Both the position numbers and the translations under genes were made by a program. Under the pieces are notes generated by a model. It ran no database searches. It saw only the letters and a list, made by a program, of their open reading frames with translations, and had not been told where the DNA came from. This document shows positions 1-10,379 of a stretch of 64,000 bases of DNA, piece by piece. The stretch's first letter is position 1. Every line of letters starts with the position of its first letter. The DNA is from Candidatus Absconditabacteria bacterium (GTDB lineage Bacteria; Patescibacteriota; Gracilibacteria; Absconditabacterales; Absconditicoccaceae). The stretch is from positions 1 through 64,000 of the forward strand of contig JAQUDD010000006.1 of the NCBI GenBank assembly GCA_028685875.1. The letters run 5' to 3'.

Positions 1-262
1 GAGCATTAGGGTTTTTTTGCTAGAGTTTCACATGTTTTTGTTTCTATAGTAAAAGGGGAAAAGTTCCCTTTAAGTATAGCTAGAATGCATGGATTTGTCA
101 AAGAAATGCAAGGGATTTTTTACTTTCTATCACCCAAGTGCTTTTCAATTCCTTTTCTTAATACTTGGGTTTGAATTTTGAAATTTATACTTTCTTTGCT
201 GAGCTTGTTTTTATGCGATAAATCCCTAGTCTTTTGTTCAGATTTATTTTCTTTGTTGTTCT
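1..262. other. Leading spacer, no gene recognised
   Basis: No reading frame that I can support. A short frame ending in TAG near position 49 could be the last codons of a gene cut off by the window edge, but it is too short to identify. AAAGGG...CCCTTT around 52-71 and ACCCAAGT (132-139) pairing with ACTTGGGT (163-170) are possible hairpins. Neither is followed by a convincing T-run, so I do not call terminators. Confidence 0.4.
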
Positions 263-1351
263 ATGCAATTATTGATTACCTGTCCCTTTGGACTTGTTTC
301 TTTACTTTCCAAAGAATTAAAAAAACTCTGATATACTGCCAAAGAGACCTTTTCTACGGCGTTGATGTTGGAGACAGATCTAGAGGGATTGTATCGTATA
401 AATTTGTGGTCTAGAATTGCAAATAAAGTGTACCTCATTTTGGGACAAGGAGAGATTCTAGATTTTGATCAGCTTTTTGATAAGGTGTGATCTTTATCTT
501 GGAGAGAATATATTAGCGATTTTAATACATTATCGGTGCAGGTAAGTACTAAGGATTCTCTTTTGTCTTTTGGAAGATCAATTCAATCTGTTGCTCACAA
601 GGCAATTTTAAACTCTTTAGGAGATTTTTCTTCATCTCGTTCTGGAATTTCAGAGGTTTTTCTCTATTTGGAGAAGAATCAAATGAGTATCTGCGTCAAT
701 ACTTCAGGTCCTTCGCTTCATCAGAGAGGGTGGAGAAAACAGACGGGGATCGCTCCTCTCAAGGAAAATATTGCAGCTGCAATCGTCCTATTTACGGGTT
801 GGAGATTTAAATCTCCTTTACGAGATCCTTGTTGTGGGTCGGGAACTATATTGATAGAGGCAGCCATGATTGCAAAAAATATTGCTCCAGGCATGCAGAG
901 AAATTTTGCATTTCAGTCTTTTGCTACTTTTGACGCTGAGCTTCGAGGAACCCTTGTTGAGGAAGCAACATCTAAGATCTACCAGCAGAATTATCTTTTA
1001 TATGGATCGGACCAGGATGCTACTCTACTCCAGATCGCTCAAGAAAATGCTCTTCGTGCTGGAGTTTCGGAGAGTATTCAGCGAACTGAGGGGAAATTTG
1101 AAGAGCAGCAAACTCCCTTCTCAGAGCAGTTTCGATTAATTTCTAATCCTCCTTATGGGAAGAGAATTTGATCGGAGGAGGATCTAGCTCCTTTGTATGA
1201 GAGCTTACTTCAGACTATATCTGTGCATCAGGGAGGAATTATTTCTTCTTATCCGTGATTGAAACAGCTTTTTTCCTCTAAGGAATTTTCTCATAAATCT
1301 TTGTATAATGGAGCAGATCTAGTGGACTTCTATCGAAAAAAGCCTTGCTAA
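263..1351 (+). CDS. RlmL/Trm11-like 23S rRNA guanine-N2 methyltransferase
   Basis: This is a predicted SAM-dependent RNA methyltransferase of the RlmL N-terminal half/YpsC type (COG0116), which modifies a guanine of 23S rRNA. It has 362 residues. The N-terminal part starts MQLLITCPFG and looks like a ferredoxin-like plus THUMP region. The methyltransferase domain shows DPCCGSGT near residues 188-195 (SAM-binding loop) and the NPPYG catalytic motif near 295. TGA codons at 329, 488, 1169 and 1256 are read as Gly; without them the THUMP half and the C-terminus would be lost. The ATG at 263 was chosen because the family-like sequence begins there. No clear Shine-Dalgarno is present. Family assignment is firm; the exact target base is inferred. 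Confidence 0.88.
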
Positions 1352-1382
1352 CTTTTAATCAGGTATAAAAATATTTGTTATT

Positions 1383-1979
1383 ATGTCTTCTTATCAGGTT
1401 ATTTATAAATCGGTTCGTCACGCTTATGCCAGAGTTAATACGGAAGGGCAATTGGTTTTGACGATACCTAAGAGATTGAGAGGAGATCAGAAATTTTTAG
1501 AACAACTTTTATCTAAAGGTGAATCTTTGCTTGCTCGTCATGCTAAGCGTAATCAAGTTACGAGTTTTAATGAGCAGGGTATTCAACTTTTTGGAGAGTG
1601 GATTGAATGGTCAGAATTTTCTTCTGATGGGAAACCGCTTTCTCAGTCAAGTTTAGACAAAAAACTGAAAGAAATTCTCTATGAATATGCGAAAGAATGG
1701 TTGGATATTTTTTCTCAGCAGCTCGGAGTTCCTTATCGTTCTTTACAGATTAGAAAAATGAAATCGAGGCGAGGATCCTGTTCCTCTGATCAAAAAATTG
1801 TCCTCAATCTTTCTTTGATTTATCTTTCGAGGGAATGTATTCAGTATGTGATTGCTCATGAAGCTGCACATTTAGTAGAAAAGAATCATGCTCCAGCATT
1901 TTGGAATGTTGTTGGGAAACTTTTTCCTCAGTACAAAAAAGTAAGAAAAGAACTTAAAAATTTACTTTTATTCTGTTAA
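1383..1979 (+). CDS. YgjP-like (DUF45/SprT-like) metallopeptidase
   Basis: A 198-residue protein of the YgjP/DUF45 family, a zincin-like group related to SprT and WLM proteases whose substrate is generally unknown. The zinc motif HEAAH lies at residues 159-163, followed by a downstream His (EKNHAPAFW) typical of the family. Upstream, the stretch RKMKSRRGSCSS matches the conserved K.k.rWGSCs region. It begins 31 bases after the methyltransferase on the same strand and may be co-transcribed with it. It has no in-frame TGA. Likely cytoplasmic, with no signal peptide. The call is strong for the family and open for the function. Confidence 0.85.
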   Translation: MSSYQVIYKSVRHAYARVNTEGQLVLTIPKRLRGDQKFLEQLLSKGESLLARHAKRNQVTSFNEQGIQLFGEWIEWSEFSSDGKPLSQSSLDKKLKEILYEYAKEWLDIFSQQLGVPYRSLQIRKMKSRRGSCSSDQKIVLNLSLIYLSRECIQYVIAHEAAHLVEKNHAPAFWNVVGKLFPQYKKVRKELKNLLLFC

Positions 1980-2063
1980 ATATCTCGGATTAAAGAAATA
2001 CCAAAGAATCTTTTGTGGATATCTTTAGGTCTCTTTATTATATGAAAATTTTTTATATGAAAA

Positions 2064-2789
2064 TTATTCCAAAAGTGCGTTTATTTCTTCAATTGTGCTT
2101 TCCTCTATGTTAGGGCTTGGTTCATCGAAAATGATTTCTTCTCCATTCCCTCATTCGATTGTGAGGTCATCATCTCTTCTCCATTCATCAAGATCTGGAA
2201 TATTTTCATCGATAGGGTAGAGGTTTTCTGAAGAGATAGGAAGTCCGTAGAGCTGTATCCATTCCTCTTTTGCTATGTCTATCTGGATACTTACCTCTTC
2301 TAACACGACAGTTAGGAAATAACTAATTTTTTCTTTGAGTGGAAGGTCTTTTGCTGCTTCTCGTATTTCAGCATCAACTCCTTTTAATGATTGTTCTACT
2401 CTTGCTTCTACAAATTTTTCAAATCCTGGTTGGTTTGCTACAAGTTGAAATTCTGCATCATTTTTATATTTGTCGCTGATTTCTACCACAAAATCCATTA
2501 TAGGATCTTTTACTGCATCTATCATCCAATAACTGAGATAGAAGAGCGTTGCAAGAGTGATTCCACTAATAACCACCCCAAAAATTGCTTTAGTTCTTGG
2601 TGCTTTGAAAAGGGCAATAATTCCTATAAGTAATGCAACTCCTAGTAAAGGAACTCCAATAAATACTCCAAAGATGGAAAGTGTAAGAAGCAATCCAATA
2701 ATGGAAGCGATTAATGCAAAATTCCCAAGTCCGTTTTTTTTCTTTGTTTCGGTCTGGGTTTCTATCACTTCATTGTTGATTTCTGTCAT
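2064..2789 (-). CDS. Hypothetical membrane protein with acidic C-terminus
   Basis: A 241-residue protein I do not recognise. Residues about 20-90 contain three hydrophobic stretches (around GLGNFALIASIIGLLLTL, FIGVPLLGVALLIGIIAL and the VVISGITLATLFYLSYWM region). A soluble, Glu/Asp-rich tail of about 140 residues follows. The start at 2789 (MTEINNEV) is preferred over a longer frame to 3044, because the extra N-terminus would overlap the neighbouring peptidase and is low-complexity. A TGA at 2151-2153 is read as Gly and the protein runs on to TAA at 2064. A DUF4190-like small membrane domain is possible for the first half. Confidence 0.65.
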
Positions 2790-2883
2790 ATTGATTTGTG
2801 ATAAAGAATAAAGATAGTTCCTATATAGCAAAAAGGGAGAAAAAAGCAAACTTTCTTTTTTTCTGTTTTTAATTTTTTTATAT

Positions 2884-4107
2884 TTATTGGATATGATAGA
2901 GGTAGAGGTGTTCTCTTTCCAAGAGTTTTGCAGTTTCGAGGACTTCATCAAAGGAAACTGATTCATACTTACTGAGCATATCTTCAAGTGTATCAATTCT
3001 TTGGTATTCAAGGTATTGCCCTCCCAGAAAGTCTGCCATTTCATCCGAAGTTTCTATCCCCATTTGTAGTTGCCCTTGTAAGTTTCCGAGTGCGTTTTCG
3101 AATTCTTCTAATCAGATTTTTCCTTTACTGATTTCTTCTATTTCTTCAAAGATTTTTGCTACACCAAAGTTGAATCTTTCTTTATCGATTCCTGCTCTGA
3201 TGACAAAGTCTCCTACTTCTTTCTTTGCACTATGTGCTGCTCCTATGTAGTAGCAGAGCCCATATTTAGATCTGATATTTTGGAAGAGTCTGGAAGACAT
3301 ATTCCCTCCAAGAATGGTTGCAAGGATCCTTGCTGCATATCTTTGTTCTTGTTCTCCTGTAAATCCTCTGGCTGCAATGATGAGGTGATTTTGTTCTGTC
3401 TTTTTTTCAAAGAAGGATTCTTTTTCTATGGGGAGATGATAATCAAAGTCTGGTCTCATGATTGTTGCCTCTTCTAAGAGTGACTTGAAATTCTTTTTGA
3501 TTTGTTCGATAAGTGATTCTTTATTGAGTATTTTTCCTGCAATGACAATAATTAGATTGTTTTTGGTATAAAGTCCTTGTTTGTAGGATATTAATTTCTC
3601 TTGGTTGAAAGAATTGATAGTAGCAATTGTTCAAATAATATCTCTTCCGTAGCTTGAATTTCCAAAGTATCGTTGTCTCCGTTTATTGTGTACTAACATG
3701 GAGGGATTATCTTCATACATTTTGAGTTCTTGAATGATAACTCCTTTTTCCTTTTCTATTTCTTCTGGGTCAAATTGTGCATGCATCATCATATCTGCAA
3801 GTACATCAAGTGCTTGCTCTGCGAAATTTGGTGCAGATTTTACATAATAAGAGACTCCGTGAGTTCCTGTGCTTGCATTGAATTCTCCTCCAAAACGGTC
3901 AATTGTTTCTGTTACTGCCTTTTGATTGGGATATTTTTTCCCTCCTTTAAAAAACATATGTTCTTGGAAATGGGCAATTCCATTTAACTGAGCTGATTCG
4001 TAGATGCTTCCTGCTTTACACATAATTTGGATGGTTAAGGAATTAGCTTCTTCCATGGGTGCAAAAATGCAAGTAATTCCTTCAATATTTTCAATACTGT
4101 AGTTCAT
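2884..4107 (-). CDS. M16 family zinc peptidase (processing peptidase-like)
   Basis: A 407-residue insulinase/pitrilysin-family metalloprotease of the single-chain mitochondrial-processing-peptidase-like type. The inverted zinc motif HFQEH is at residues 46-50, with the third ligand region EKEKGVIIQE near 118-127. The C-terminal M16 domain includes GGNMSSRLFQNIRSKYGLCY, the R..Y substrate-binding signature. TGA codons at 3631-3633 and 3112-3114 are read as Gly and join three fragments into one protein of family length. There is no signal peptide. Immediately upstream lie remnants of a second copy of this gene (see the pseudogene and acetyltransferase entries). Confidence 0.9.
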
Positions 4108-4111
4108 GATA

Positions 4112-4200
4112 TTCTTTAGAAGAGATAAATATTTCTTTCTATTGTTGCGTGCTAAGGCAGAAGGGTTGTCTTCATATATTTTGAGTTCTTGTATTTTGTT
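4112..4200 (-). pseudogene. Internal remnant of a duplicated M16 peptidase gene
   Basis: Read on the minus strand, this stretch encodes IQELKIYEDNPSALARNN followed by RKKYL. The intact neighbour has IQELKMYEDNPSMLVHNK and then RRQRYF at residues 125-146. No start codon or other peptidase sequence surrounds it; the acetyltransferase stop lies only a few bases upstream. It appears to be the leftover interior of a tandem M16 copy whose front was replaced. The similarity is seen directly; the duplication history is inferred. Confidence 0.7.
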
Positions 4201-4202
4201 TT

Positions 4203-4829
4203 TTATTCTTTTAACTTTTTCCCTGTCAAATATTCAAGATTTTCGGTTATTTTCTCAATATCCCGATTCCGCCACTTTAATTCTAAAAGCTCTTTAATCT
4301 TATTGTCAGAAAACCTCTTTCTTATCTCTCTTGCTGGATTTCCTCCAACTATTGCATAAGGTTCAACATCTTTTGTAACTGTCGAATTAGTCGCAATTAT
4401 TGCTCCATCTCCAATATGTATCCCTGGCATTATTGTCACATTTGAGCCAATCCGTACATCATTACCAATCACTATGTCTCCTTTTATTGGCAAATCCTCT
4501 ATTGTTGGTGTAACTCTCTCCCATCCGTGACCAAAAAGACTGAATGGATAGGTTGTGATTCCATTTAATTCATGATTAGCACCATTCATTATAAAAATCA
4601 CACCCGGTGCTATCATGCAAAATTTACCAATTATCAATTTATCTCCGATGAAATCATAATGATACTTTACGTTTCTCTCAAAATTTAAGGCATCTTCAAA
4701 ATCGTCATAATATGTGTAATCACCTACAATGATGTTTGGGTTTGTTATGATGTTCTTGAGAAAACATAGTCTCTTTTTTTGTCCGCTCAATGGATATTTC
4801 TCATCTTTATCTGGTCCTGTTTCTTTCAT
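4203..4829 (-). CDS. Vat/CatB-type xenobiotic O-acetyltransferase (hexapeptide repeat)
   Basis: A 208-residue left-handed beta-helix acetyltransferase resembling streptogramin A acetyltransferases (Vat) and CatB chloramphenicol acetyltransferases. Diagnostic stretches are IGKFCMIAPGVIFIMNGANH (the H is the catalytic-type residue), TYPFSLFGHGWE, IKGDIVIGNDVRIG and VGGNPAREIRKRF. It would use acetyl-CoA to inactivate an antibiotic in the cytoplasm. The start at 4829 (MKETGPDKDEKYP) aligns with Vat N-termini. The frame stays open to ATGs at 4847 and 4859, and the extension from 4859 begins MNYS like the M16 gene. It has no internal TGA, unlike most neighbours, which fits recent acquisition but is weak evidence alone. 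Confidence 0.88.
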   Translation of the reverse strand: MKETGPDKDEKYPLSGQKKRLCFLKNIITNPNIIVGDYTYYDDFEDALNFERNVKYHYDFIGDKLIIGKFCMIAPGVIFIMNGANHELNGITTYPFSLFGHGWERVTPTIEDLPIKGDIVIGNDVRIGSNVTIMPGIHIGDGAIIATNSTVTKDVEPYAIVGGNPAREIRKRFSDNKIKELLELKWRNRDIEKITENLEYLTGKKLKE

Positions 4830-5035
4830 AATTCAAGTATTTGTCATGCTATAGTTCATGAATTACTGATATAAATATATCTTTTTTGTTTGAAGAAATG
4901 AACATTAAAACTTCATTTTAAATGATACAAAAATCAAAGGAAAAAACTACCGTATTTTGGATTGTCACGATCTATCCGTCAAGTGCCCGACATATCGAGA
5001 CCAAGTGAGGTCAGGTCGTTTGCAATCACAAATTA

Positions 5036-6817
5036 TTATTCTCTGATAAACCCTCAACTCTGAATATCCCAGAGCTTGGCGTATTCTCCTTTCTTCAAGA
5101 GTAATTCTCCATGCGTTCCTGATTCTGTAATCTTTCCATCTTCGATCACGATGATTTTATCCATCTTCATAATAGTGGAAAGTCTGTGTGCAATCACGAT
5201 AACGGTTTTATTCTGCATTAAGCTTTCCATTGCTTCTTGGATCAACTGTTCACTCTCACTATCAAGTGCACTTGTTGCTTCATCCATGAGGAGGATCGGA
5301 GCGTTTTGTAAGATGGCTCTTGCAATTGCGACTCTTTGTCTTTCACCTCCAGAAAGTTTTATTCCTCTTTCACCTACGAGTGTATCATATTTGTGTGGAA
5401 GTTTTTCAATGAAGTCTGCACATCTCGCCATCTTTGCGGCTGCAATGATTTCTTCTTCTGTGGCGTTCGGCTTTCCGTAAATAATGTTCTCTTTAATTGA
5501 TCTATGAAAAAGAATGGGGTCTTGGGGAACCATCCCGATTTGTGATCTTAAACTATCTTGACTAACTTGGGAAATATCTTGCCCATCAACCAAAATTTTT
5601 CCTCCTTCTATATCATAAAATCTGAAGAGGAGTTTCCCGATTGTTGTTTTTCCTCAACCACTAGGACCGACGAGAGCTATTCTTTCTCCGGGCTTAATTT
5701 TGAGAGTAAGATTTTGAAAGACGGGATTCTTATTATCATAGCTAAAGTCTATCTGATCAAATAGGATATCTCCGTTGTCTACTTTCAGTTTTTTATTACT
5801 ATGATCTACTATGCTATGTGGAGTATCTAAAATTTCAATCATTTCTCAGATTTCACTCATTGATCTGAAGAAATTCCTGAAGATATGTCCGATGCCTCGC
5901 ATCTGTTCCATGAGCCTTAAGATATATGTTTGAAGGAGCACGATAACTCCTATTGAGATGATTCCTTGTCCTCGTAGGTTGATTGCAAGATAAATGAGTC
6001 CGATTTCCATAAGAACTGTAAATACTCCTGTTGATCATCGGATTCGCATCATTTTGTAGTACTGTGTCTTTCTTGCATTCATTGCTTCTTTTGTGAGATT
6101 CTCGAAGTTGCGAGACTCTCTTGGTAGGGAAGCGAAAGTTTTGATATTGTAGTTATTAGTGATATCATCAGAAAGTAGTCCTCATAGTTGAGAATCTAGT
6201 GCATTTGCTTTGTCTTGATAAGGTTGGATTCGCATATACAGTTTATATTGTATAGCAATAAATCCCACCATTCAGAAGAAGAAAATAATAGAAAACCGAA
6301 TATTTTCTATTCAGACAACTGTTAAAATTATTATACAGTCCAGTATAAATCTCATGATGTCGAACACTAAAATGTCGGTTACTCTTTCGTAGGCTGTTGT
6401 CATTTTTGTAACTTTTTTAATGAGAGAGCCTGTATAGTTATCACTAAAGAATTGTAATGAATGTTTTAAAAGATAATCAAAGGTTTGAGTATAGAGTTCC
6501 CTTTGTCAATCCATTTCTAATGCAATGAGAAAATAGTCAGTGATTCTTGATACAAGAACTGTGAATAATTTGATCCATAAAATGTAAAGAAGTATGGCTA
6601 TAGCATGTATTGCAATTTCAGGACTTGCCTGAAGTGTGTTAGAGAGTACATCAATGATATCTTTATAGAATATTGCTGGGAATAGTGTTGAAGCTGCTCG
6701 GAGTATTCTAAATATTAGGGTAAGTATAGTCTTTTTTGGGAATTTTTTGTATACTTCTCGAATGAAACTCACAATTCTCTTTGTTGAGATATTCGTATAC
6801 TTTTTTTCTGATTTCAT
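5036..6817 (-). CDS. ABC exporter, fused membrane and ATPase domains (MsbA/LmrA-like)
   Basis: A 593-residue half-transporter of the lipid/multidrug exporter type, with an N-terminal six-helix membrane domain (about residues 1-320) and a C-terminal nucleotide-binding domain. Walker A reads GPSG-(TGA)-GKTT: the variable P-loop residue is a TGA at 5654-5656 read as Gly. The Q-loop (VPQDP), signature LSGGERQR, Walker [13 protein letters not shown] and H-loop IAHRLST follow. Several further TGAs lie in the membrane domain, and a last one at 5054 precedes the true TAA at 5036. It would act as a dimer in the cytoplasmic membrane. The substrate cannot be predicted. Confidence 0.9.
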
Positions 6818-6904
6818 TTTCTAATCGTAAAAATAAAGTTTCTCTCTCTTTAATAAGAAATACTTCGTACTTTGTGACAGTAGTTATTGTATTCTTTTTC
6901 ATTA

Positions 6905-7465
6905 TTATTCTTCCCTTTCTTCTTTTTTGTGTTCTTGAAATCTTTCGATAGAGGTGATAATTTCTTGTTGAGCCTCTAAGATGCTTCCAAATCCCAACAC
7001 TTCAATTTTTTCATATTTGTCATGTTCGAGAATTTTTATCTGCTTAAACAGTAACAAAAGTTCTTCTTTCATGTGGTGTCCTAGATCGTCAATGTGATGG
7101 GTTTCGTCTCGTCTAGGATCTACATCTTCTGTGGGTACTGCGATGATTTTTGGATCATCTCCGGCATTGTCTTTGGTATATAAGATTCCTATTGCTCTTG
7201 CAGTTACTACACATCCCGTAAAAGTTGGATTTGTCATAATTAGACAAACATCAAGAGGATCTCCGTCTCCACAGAGCGTCTGTGGTACAAATCCATAATC
7301 ACAAGGATAGTACATACTATGGTGGATTACACGATCCAGTCTAAAACACCCTAATTCATGGTCATATTCATACTTATTATTTGATCCTTTAGGTACATCA
7401 ACTACTACATTGATGTGACATTGTTTCTTGTCTACAAAGGCTGGGATATCATTGATGAGATGCAT
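6905..7465 (-). CDS. ppa: Inorganic pyrophosphatase (family I)
   Basis: A 186-residue soluble family I pyrophosphatase that hydrolyses PPi to two phosphates and so pulls forward nucleotide polymerisation and aminoacylation. The active-site set is visible: KYEYD, YPCDYGFVP, and the DGDPLDVC signature with metal-binding aspartates, followed by KIIAVP and the HHIDDL region. Length and order of motifs are normal for the bacterial enzyme. It has no in-frame TGA. It sits 84 bases after trxB and 87 bases before the ABC exporter on the same strand, so joint transcription is possible. Confidence 0.95.
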   Translation of the reverse strand: MHLINDIPAFVDKKQCHINVVVDVPKGSNNKYEYDHELGCFRLDRVIHHSMYYPCDYGFVPQTLCGDGDPLDVCLIMTNPTFTGCVVTARAIGILYTKDNAGDDPKIIAVPTEDVDPRRDETHHIDDLGHHMKEELLLLFKQIKILEHDKYEKIEVLGFGSILEAQQEIITSIERFQEHKKEEREE

Positions 7466-7549
7466 GTTTTAATTTATAGATATATAAAAAGTTCAGCGAA
7501 AAAGTATAGAGATTCTGACTCATTAAATCAAGATAAATTCCCAATACTC

Positions 7550-8509
7550 TTATTTTTCTTTTTCTCTTTGTTCTTCCAAAATTTTTTCTGCTTCTAGTGC
7601 TGCCATACATCCAACCCCTGCTGAGGTAATTGCTTGTCTATAGACCTTGTCTTGAACATCTCCTGCGGCGAAGACTCCTTTTACACTAGTTTTTGGACTT
7701 CCTTTTTCTGTAATGATATATCCCTCTTGATCTACTGCTATTTGTCCTTGTAAAAATTCTGTGTTTGGCTGGTGACCAATCGCATAAAAAAGTCCTTTGC
7801 ATTCAAGAGTAGATTCTTCTTGGGTTTTATTATTTATAATCTTTAATTTTTCTAGAACTTTTTCTCCGATACATTCTAGTGCCTCTGTATTTCGCATAAT
7901 GGTGATTTTTTCATGTTTGAATACTCTCTCTTGCATAGCTTTGCTTGCTCTAAATTCATCTCTTCTTACAAGCATGATTACCTCACTTCCAAACTTTGTG
8001 AGATAAAGTGCTTCTTCACAAGCTACATCTCCTCCTCCGATTACTACTAATCTTTGTTCTCTAAAAATAGGTAGCCCTCCATCACATACTGCGCAGGCGG
8101 ATATTCCTCTTTGCCAGAGTTTATTTTCTCCGGGGATTCTGAGTCTTTTTGCTGTGGCTCCTGTAGCAACAATGAGACTTTTTGTCAGATACTCCTTTCC
8201 TCCTGCAATGATCTTAAAGGGATTCTTGTTTAGGTCTACACTTTCTACGGTGATTGTTTCTATTCTTGTTCCATGGTTAATGCTTTGTTGTCTCATTCTT
8301 TTCATAAGTTCTAATCCTCCGACTCCTTCAGGGAATCCAGGGAAGTTTTCTACTTCTGTAGTGGTCGTGAGTTGTCCTCCTGGTGGTACTCCTCATGCCA
8401 TAAATCCTTCCAGCATCAGGGGATTGAGGAGTGCTTTTGCCGCATAGATGGCTGCGGTATGGCCTGCAGGTCCCCCTCCAATTATTATGATATTTTCTAT
8501 TGTGTTCAT
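7550..8509 (-). CDS. trxB: Thioredoxin reductase
   Basis: A 319-residue low-molecular-weight thioredoxin reductase, a flavoprotein that passes electrons from NADPH to thioredoxin. The N-terminal FAD site is [14 protein letters not shown]. The redox pair is CAVC at residues 139-142. The NADPH fold shows [12 protein letters not shown], and the C-terminal FAD site is [12 protein letters not shown] single TGA near 8394, inside the N-terminal FAD domain, is read as Gly; under the standard code the first 65 or so residues would be cut off. ATG 8509 is the first start before the FAD motif. Together with the AhpC-type peroxiredoxin at 52.3 kb it suggests a thiol-based oxidative stress defence. Confidence 0.95.
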
Positions 8510-8677
8510 ACGGCTTTGCTTGTTTGAATAAATTTTTCTTTCACGTTCTTTAGGCTACTTATCTTAAAAATAAATGCAATATCTTTTGGATCGTTAGTAG
8601 TTATAAAAATCTGTTTTTTTTTGCTTTTTGAGATGTTTTGTAGTATAATCAATTATGTTTTATTTATTATTTGGATA

Positions 8678-9271
8678 ATGAAGAAGAAAATAGTTCTGTG
8701 TTTATCCCTTTCTTTATTCTTTGTATTTAATACGGTTTCTGCTGATTGTCAGGAGTCTTGTTCTCCTGTAGATGGAACTCTAGTTTGTACGTATATTCCT
8801 TCCGGTTGTAATGAAACTTCCAATACTCTTGGAGGTAATACGGAATCTCTTCATACAGGAGTTGTTTCGAATCGGTCTTGATACGGTAGGTCTCCACAAG
8901 AAATTCTTTTAACGGTTGTGGGAGAGGCGAATAAAGATTATAAAATTCAAGATACTGCTTTAGATGGTATTACTTCTCAAGATACAAGTTTTACAGCTGA
9001 TAAAAATTTTACACTTACCAATACTTTGGTTAATCTAAAAAATACTATTCATCCTTACTTGCAATGGGCAGTATATCTTGGTCTCAGTTTGGCGGTTATT
9101 CTCCTTATTTATAATGGATTTTTAATGGTTACGAATGTGATGCATGGGAATGGAGAATTTTCGAAACTCAAAAATAACTTTATTTATATTGCACTTGGGG
9201 TGATTGTCCTTACGGGATTCTATTATTTAATCGATATTATTGTGGCAGTAATTAATATGCTTCTAGGATAA
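8678..9271 (+). CDS. Secreted/membrane pilin-like protein (VirB2/TrbC-like)
   Basis: A 197-residue protein with an N-terminal signal peptide (MKKKIVLCLSLSLFFVFNTVSA), four cysteines soon after it, a polar linker, and two C-terminal hydrophobic segments (YLQWAVYLGLSLAVILLIYNGF and FIYIALGVIVLTGFYYLIDIIVAVIN). The signal plus paired helices resembles VirB2/TrbC pilins of type IV secretion. I cannot show homology from sequence alone. A TGA at 8879-8881 is read as Gly. It is followed 24 bases later by a related-looking larger membrane protein, so the two probably form an operon. The strict function is unknown. Confidence 0.65.
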
Positions 9272-9294
9272 TTTTAGTCTTTTGTTTTCTTGTG

Positions 9295-10206
9295 ATGAAA
9301 AAACTACTCTTTAGCTTTTTGGCTCTTGTTCTTTCCTTTCAGATTTGATCAGTATTTGCAACATCTGTTCCTAATTTTGATGATCACTTTGTAAAACCCC
9401 TCTCTAGCGATAAGAATCAGATTAATGTTTTTTCTGATGATAACGTGAATTCTGGTAGGAGCTTAAGGGATAATATTAGATATCTTTTTTATCCTTCAAC
9501 GGCTACTAACTGAGGAATCCTTGGTTCTATGACTAAAAGTATTGCTATAGGAGTGGTTATTCTTTTTATTGTGATTGCAGGATTCCAATTAATAGTAAGT
9601 GGTAAAAAACCTGAGAAAGTGAAGGAATCTTTTACTAATTTGGGATATATTGTTGTAGGAGCCCTCTTTATTTATGCTGCAGGTTGGCTCTTTGGTGATG
9701 TTCTTAATATGGATAGTATGACAGGAGTATCTGGAGTTGCTACTGCCTTATCGGCAGGACAAGGTTCTGCTGCTTTTGTAATGTTGTCTCTCCTTAAATC
9801 TGGAGCATTTTTCGTAGCCATCATTATGATTGTGGTAACTGGTTTTAGGGTGATGGCTGCAGCAGATGCTGATAAGTCTAAGAAACTTATTAGAGGAACT
9901 GTAAATGTTTTGGTTGCTCTCTTTATTATGAAAGGTGTAGACTTTGTGTATTACATTGCTGCTACACCAACTTTTGCTGCACAGGCTGCAGATCTTATTA
10001 TTACGGTTGCAAAATTCTTTGGATATCTCTATGGAGCTGGTGCTGTGCTTATGGCATTTTATGCTGGATTTTTGTATCTCACTGATGCAGGAGGAGGATC
10101 TGGAATGAAAAAAGCTACCAATATACTTGTAAATATGCTTGTCTCTGGATTGGTGCTCTTTGGCTTCTTATTGATTCTTTATCAAGTTTTTGCAGAATTC
10201 TCTTAG
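9295..10206 (+). CDS. Multi-pass membrane protein, tandem pilin-like hairpins
   Basis: A 303-residue protein with a signal peptide (MKKLLFSFLALVLSFQIG) followed by about six hydrophobic segments arranged as repeated hairpins separated by short basic loops such as GKKPEKVKE and DADKSKKLI. It looks like two or three VirB2/TrbC-like units in series, matching the style of the upstream gene. TGAs at about 9348 and 9511 are read as Gly; the first lies inside the signal peptide. A strong intrinsic terminator follows directly, so this gene closes a two-gene unit. A role in a type IV secretion or pilus apparatus is inference from architecture. Confidence 0.65.
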
Positions 10207-10232
10207 CATCTCTTATGTATCTTTTACCCTCT

Positions 10233-10264
10233 AAAAGTCTGGCAATATTCAGACTTTTTTGTTT
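10233..10264 (+). terminator. Intrinsic terminator after the pilin-like pair
   Basis: AAGTCTG pairs with CAGACTT across an 8-base loop and is followed by a T-run. It separates the pilin-like genes from the copper cluster. Confidence 0.85.
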
Positions 10265-10302
10265 TTCTAAAAAGCTCTTGTAATTATTAGGTATTTTCTT
10301 AT

Positions 10303-10336
10303 TACCTCTACCAGAGGTATACCTACTAGGGAGGTA
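10303..10336 (+). promoter_or_regulatory. Two abutting copper-type operator palindromes
   Basis: TACCTCTACCAGAGGTA (10303-10319) is a perfect inverted repeat with a 3-base centre. It is immediately followed by TACCTACTAGGGAGGTA (10320-10336), which keeps the outer TACCT/AGGTA arms. The pair lies 44 bases before the copA start. The arms resemble operators bound by CsoR-type copper sensors (TACC...GGTA). No regulator gene is visible in the window. The palindromes are seen; the regulator type is inferred. Confidence 0.65.
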
Positions 10337-10379
10337 TAAAAAAGTTATTTATTTATATTTACTATATACTACACATACT

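Noticed and set aside
178-414. Plus-strand hydrophobic frame at the left end
   Set aside because: It overlaps, out of frame, the N-terminus of the RlmL-like gene, which is clearly coding.
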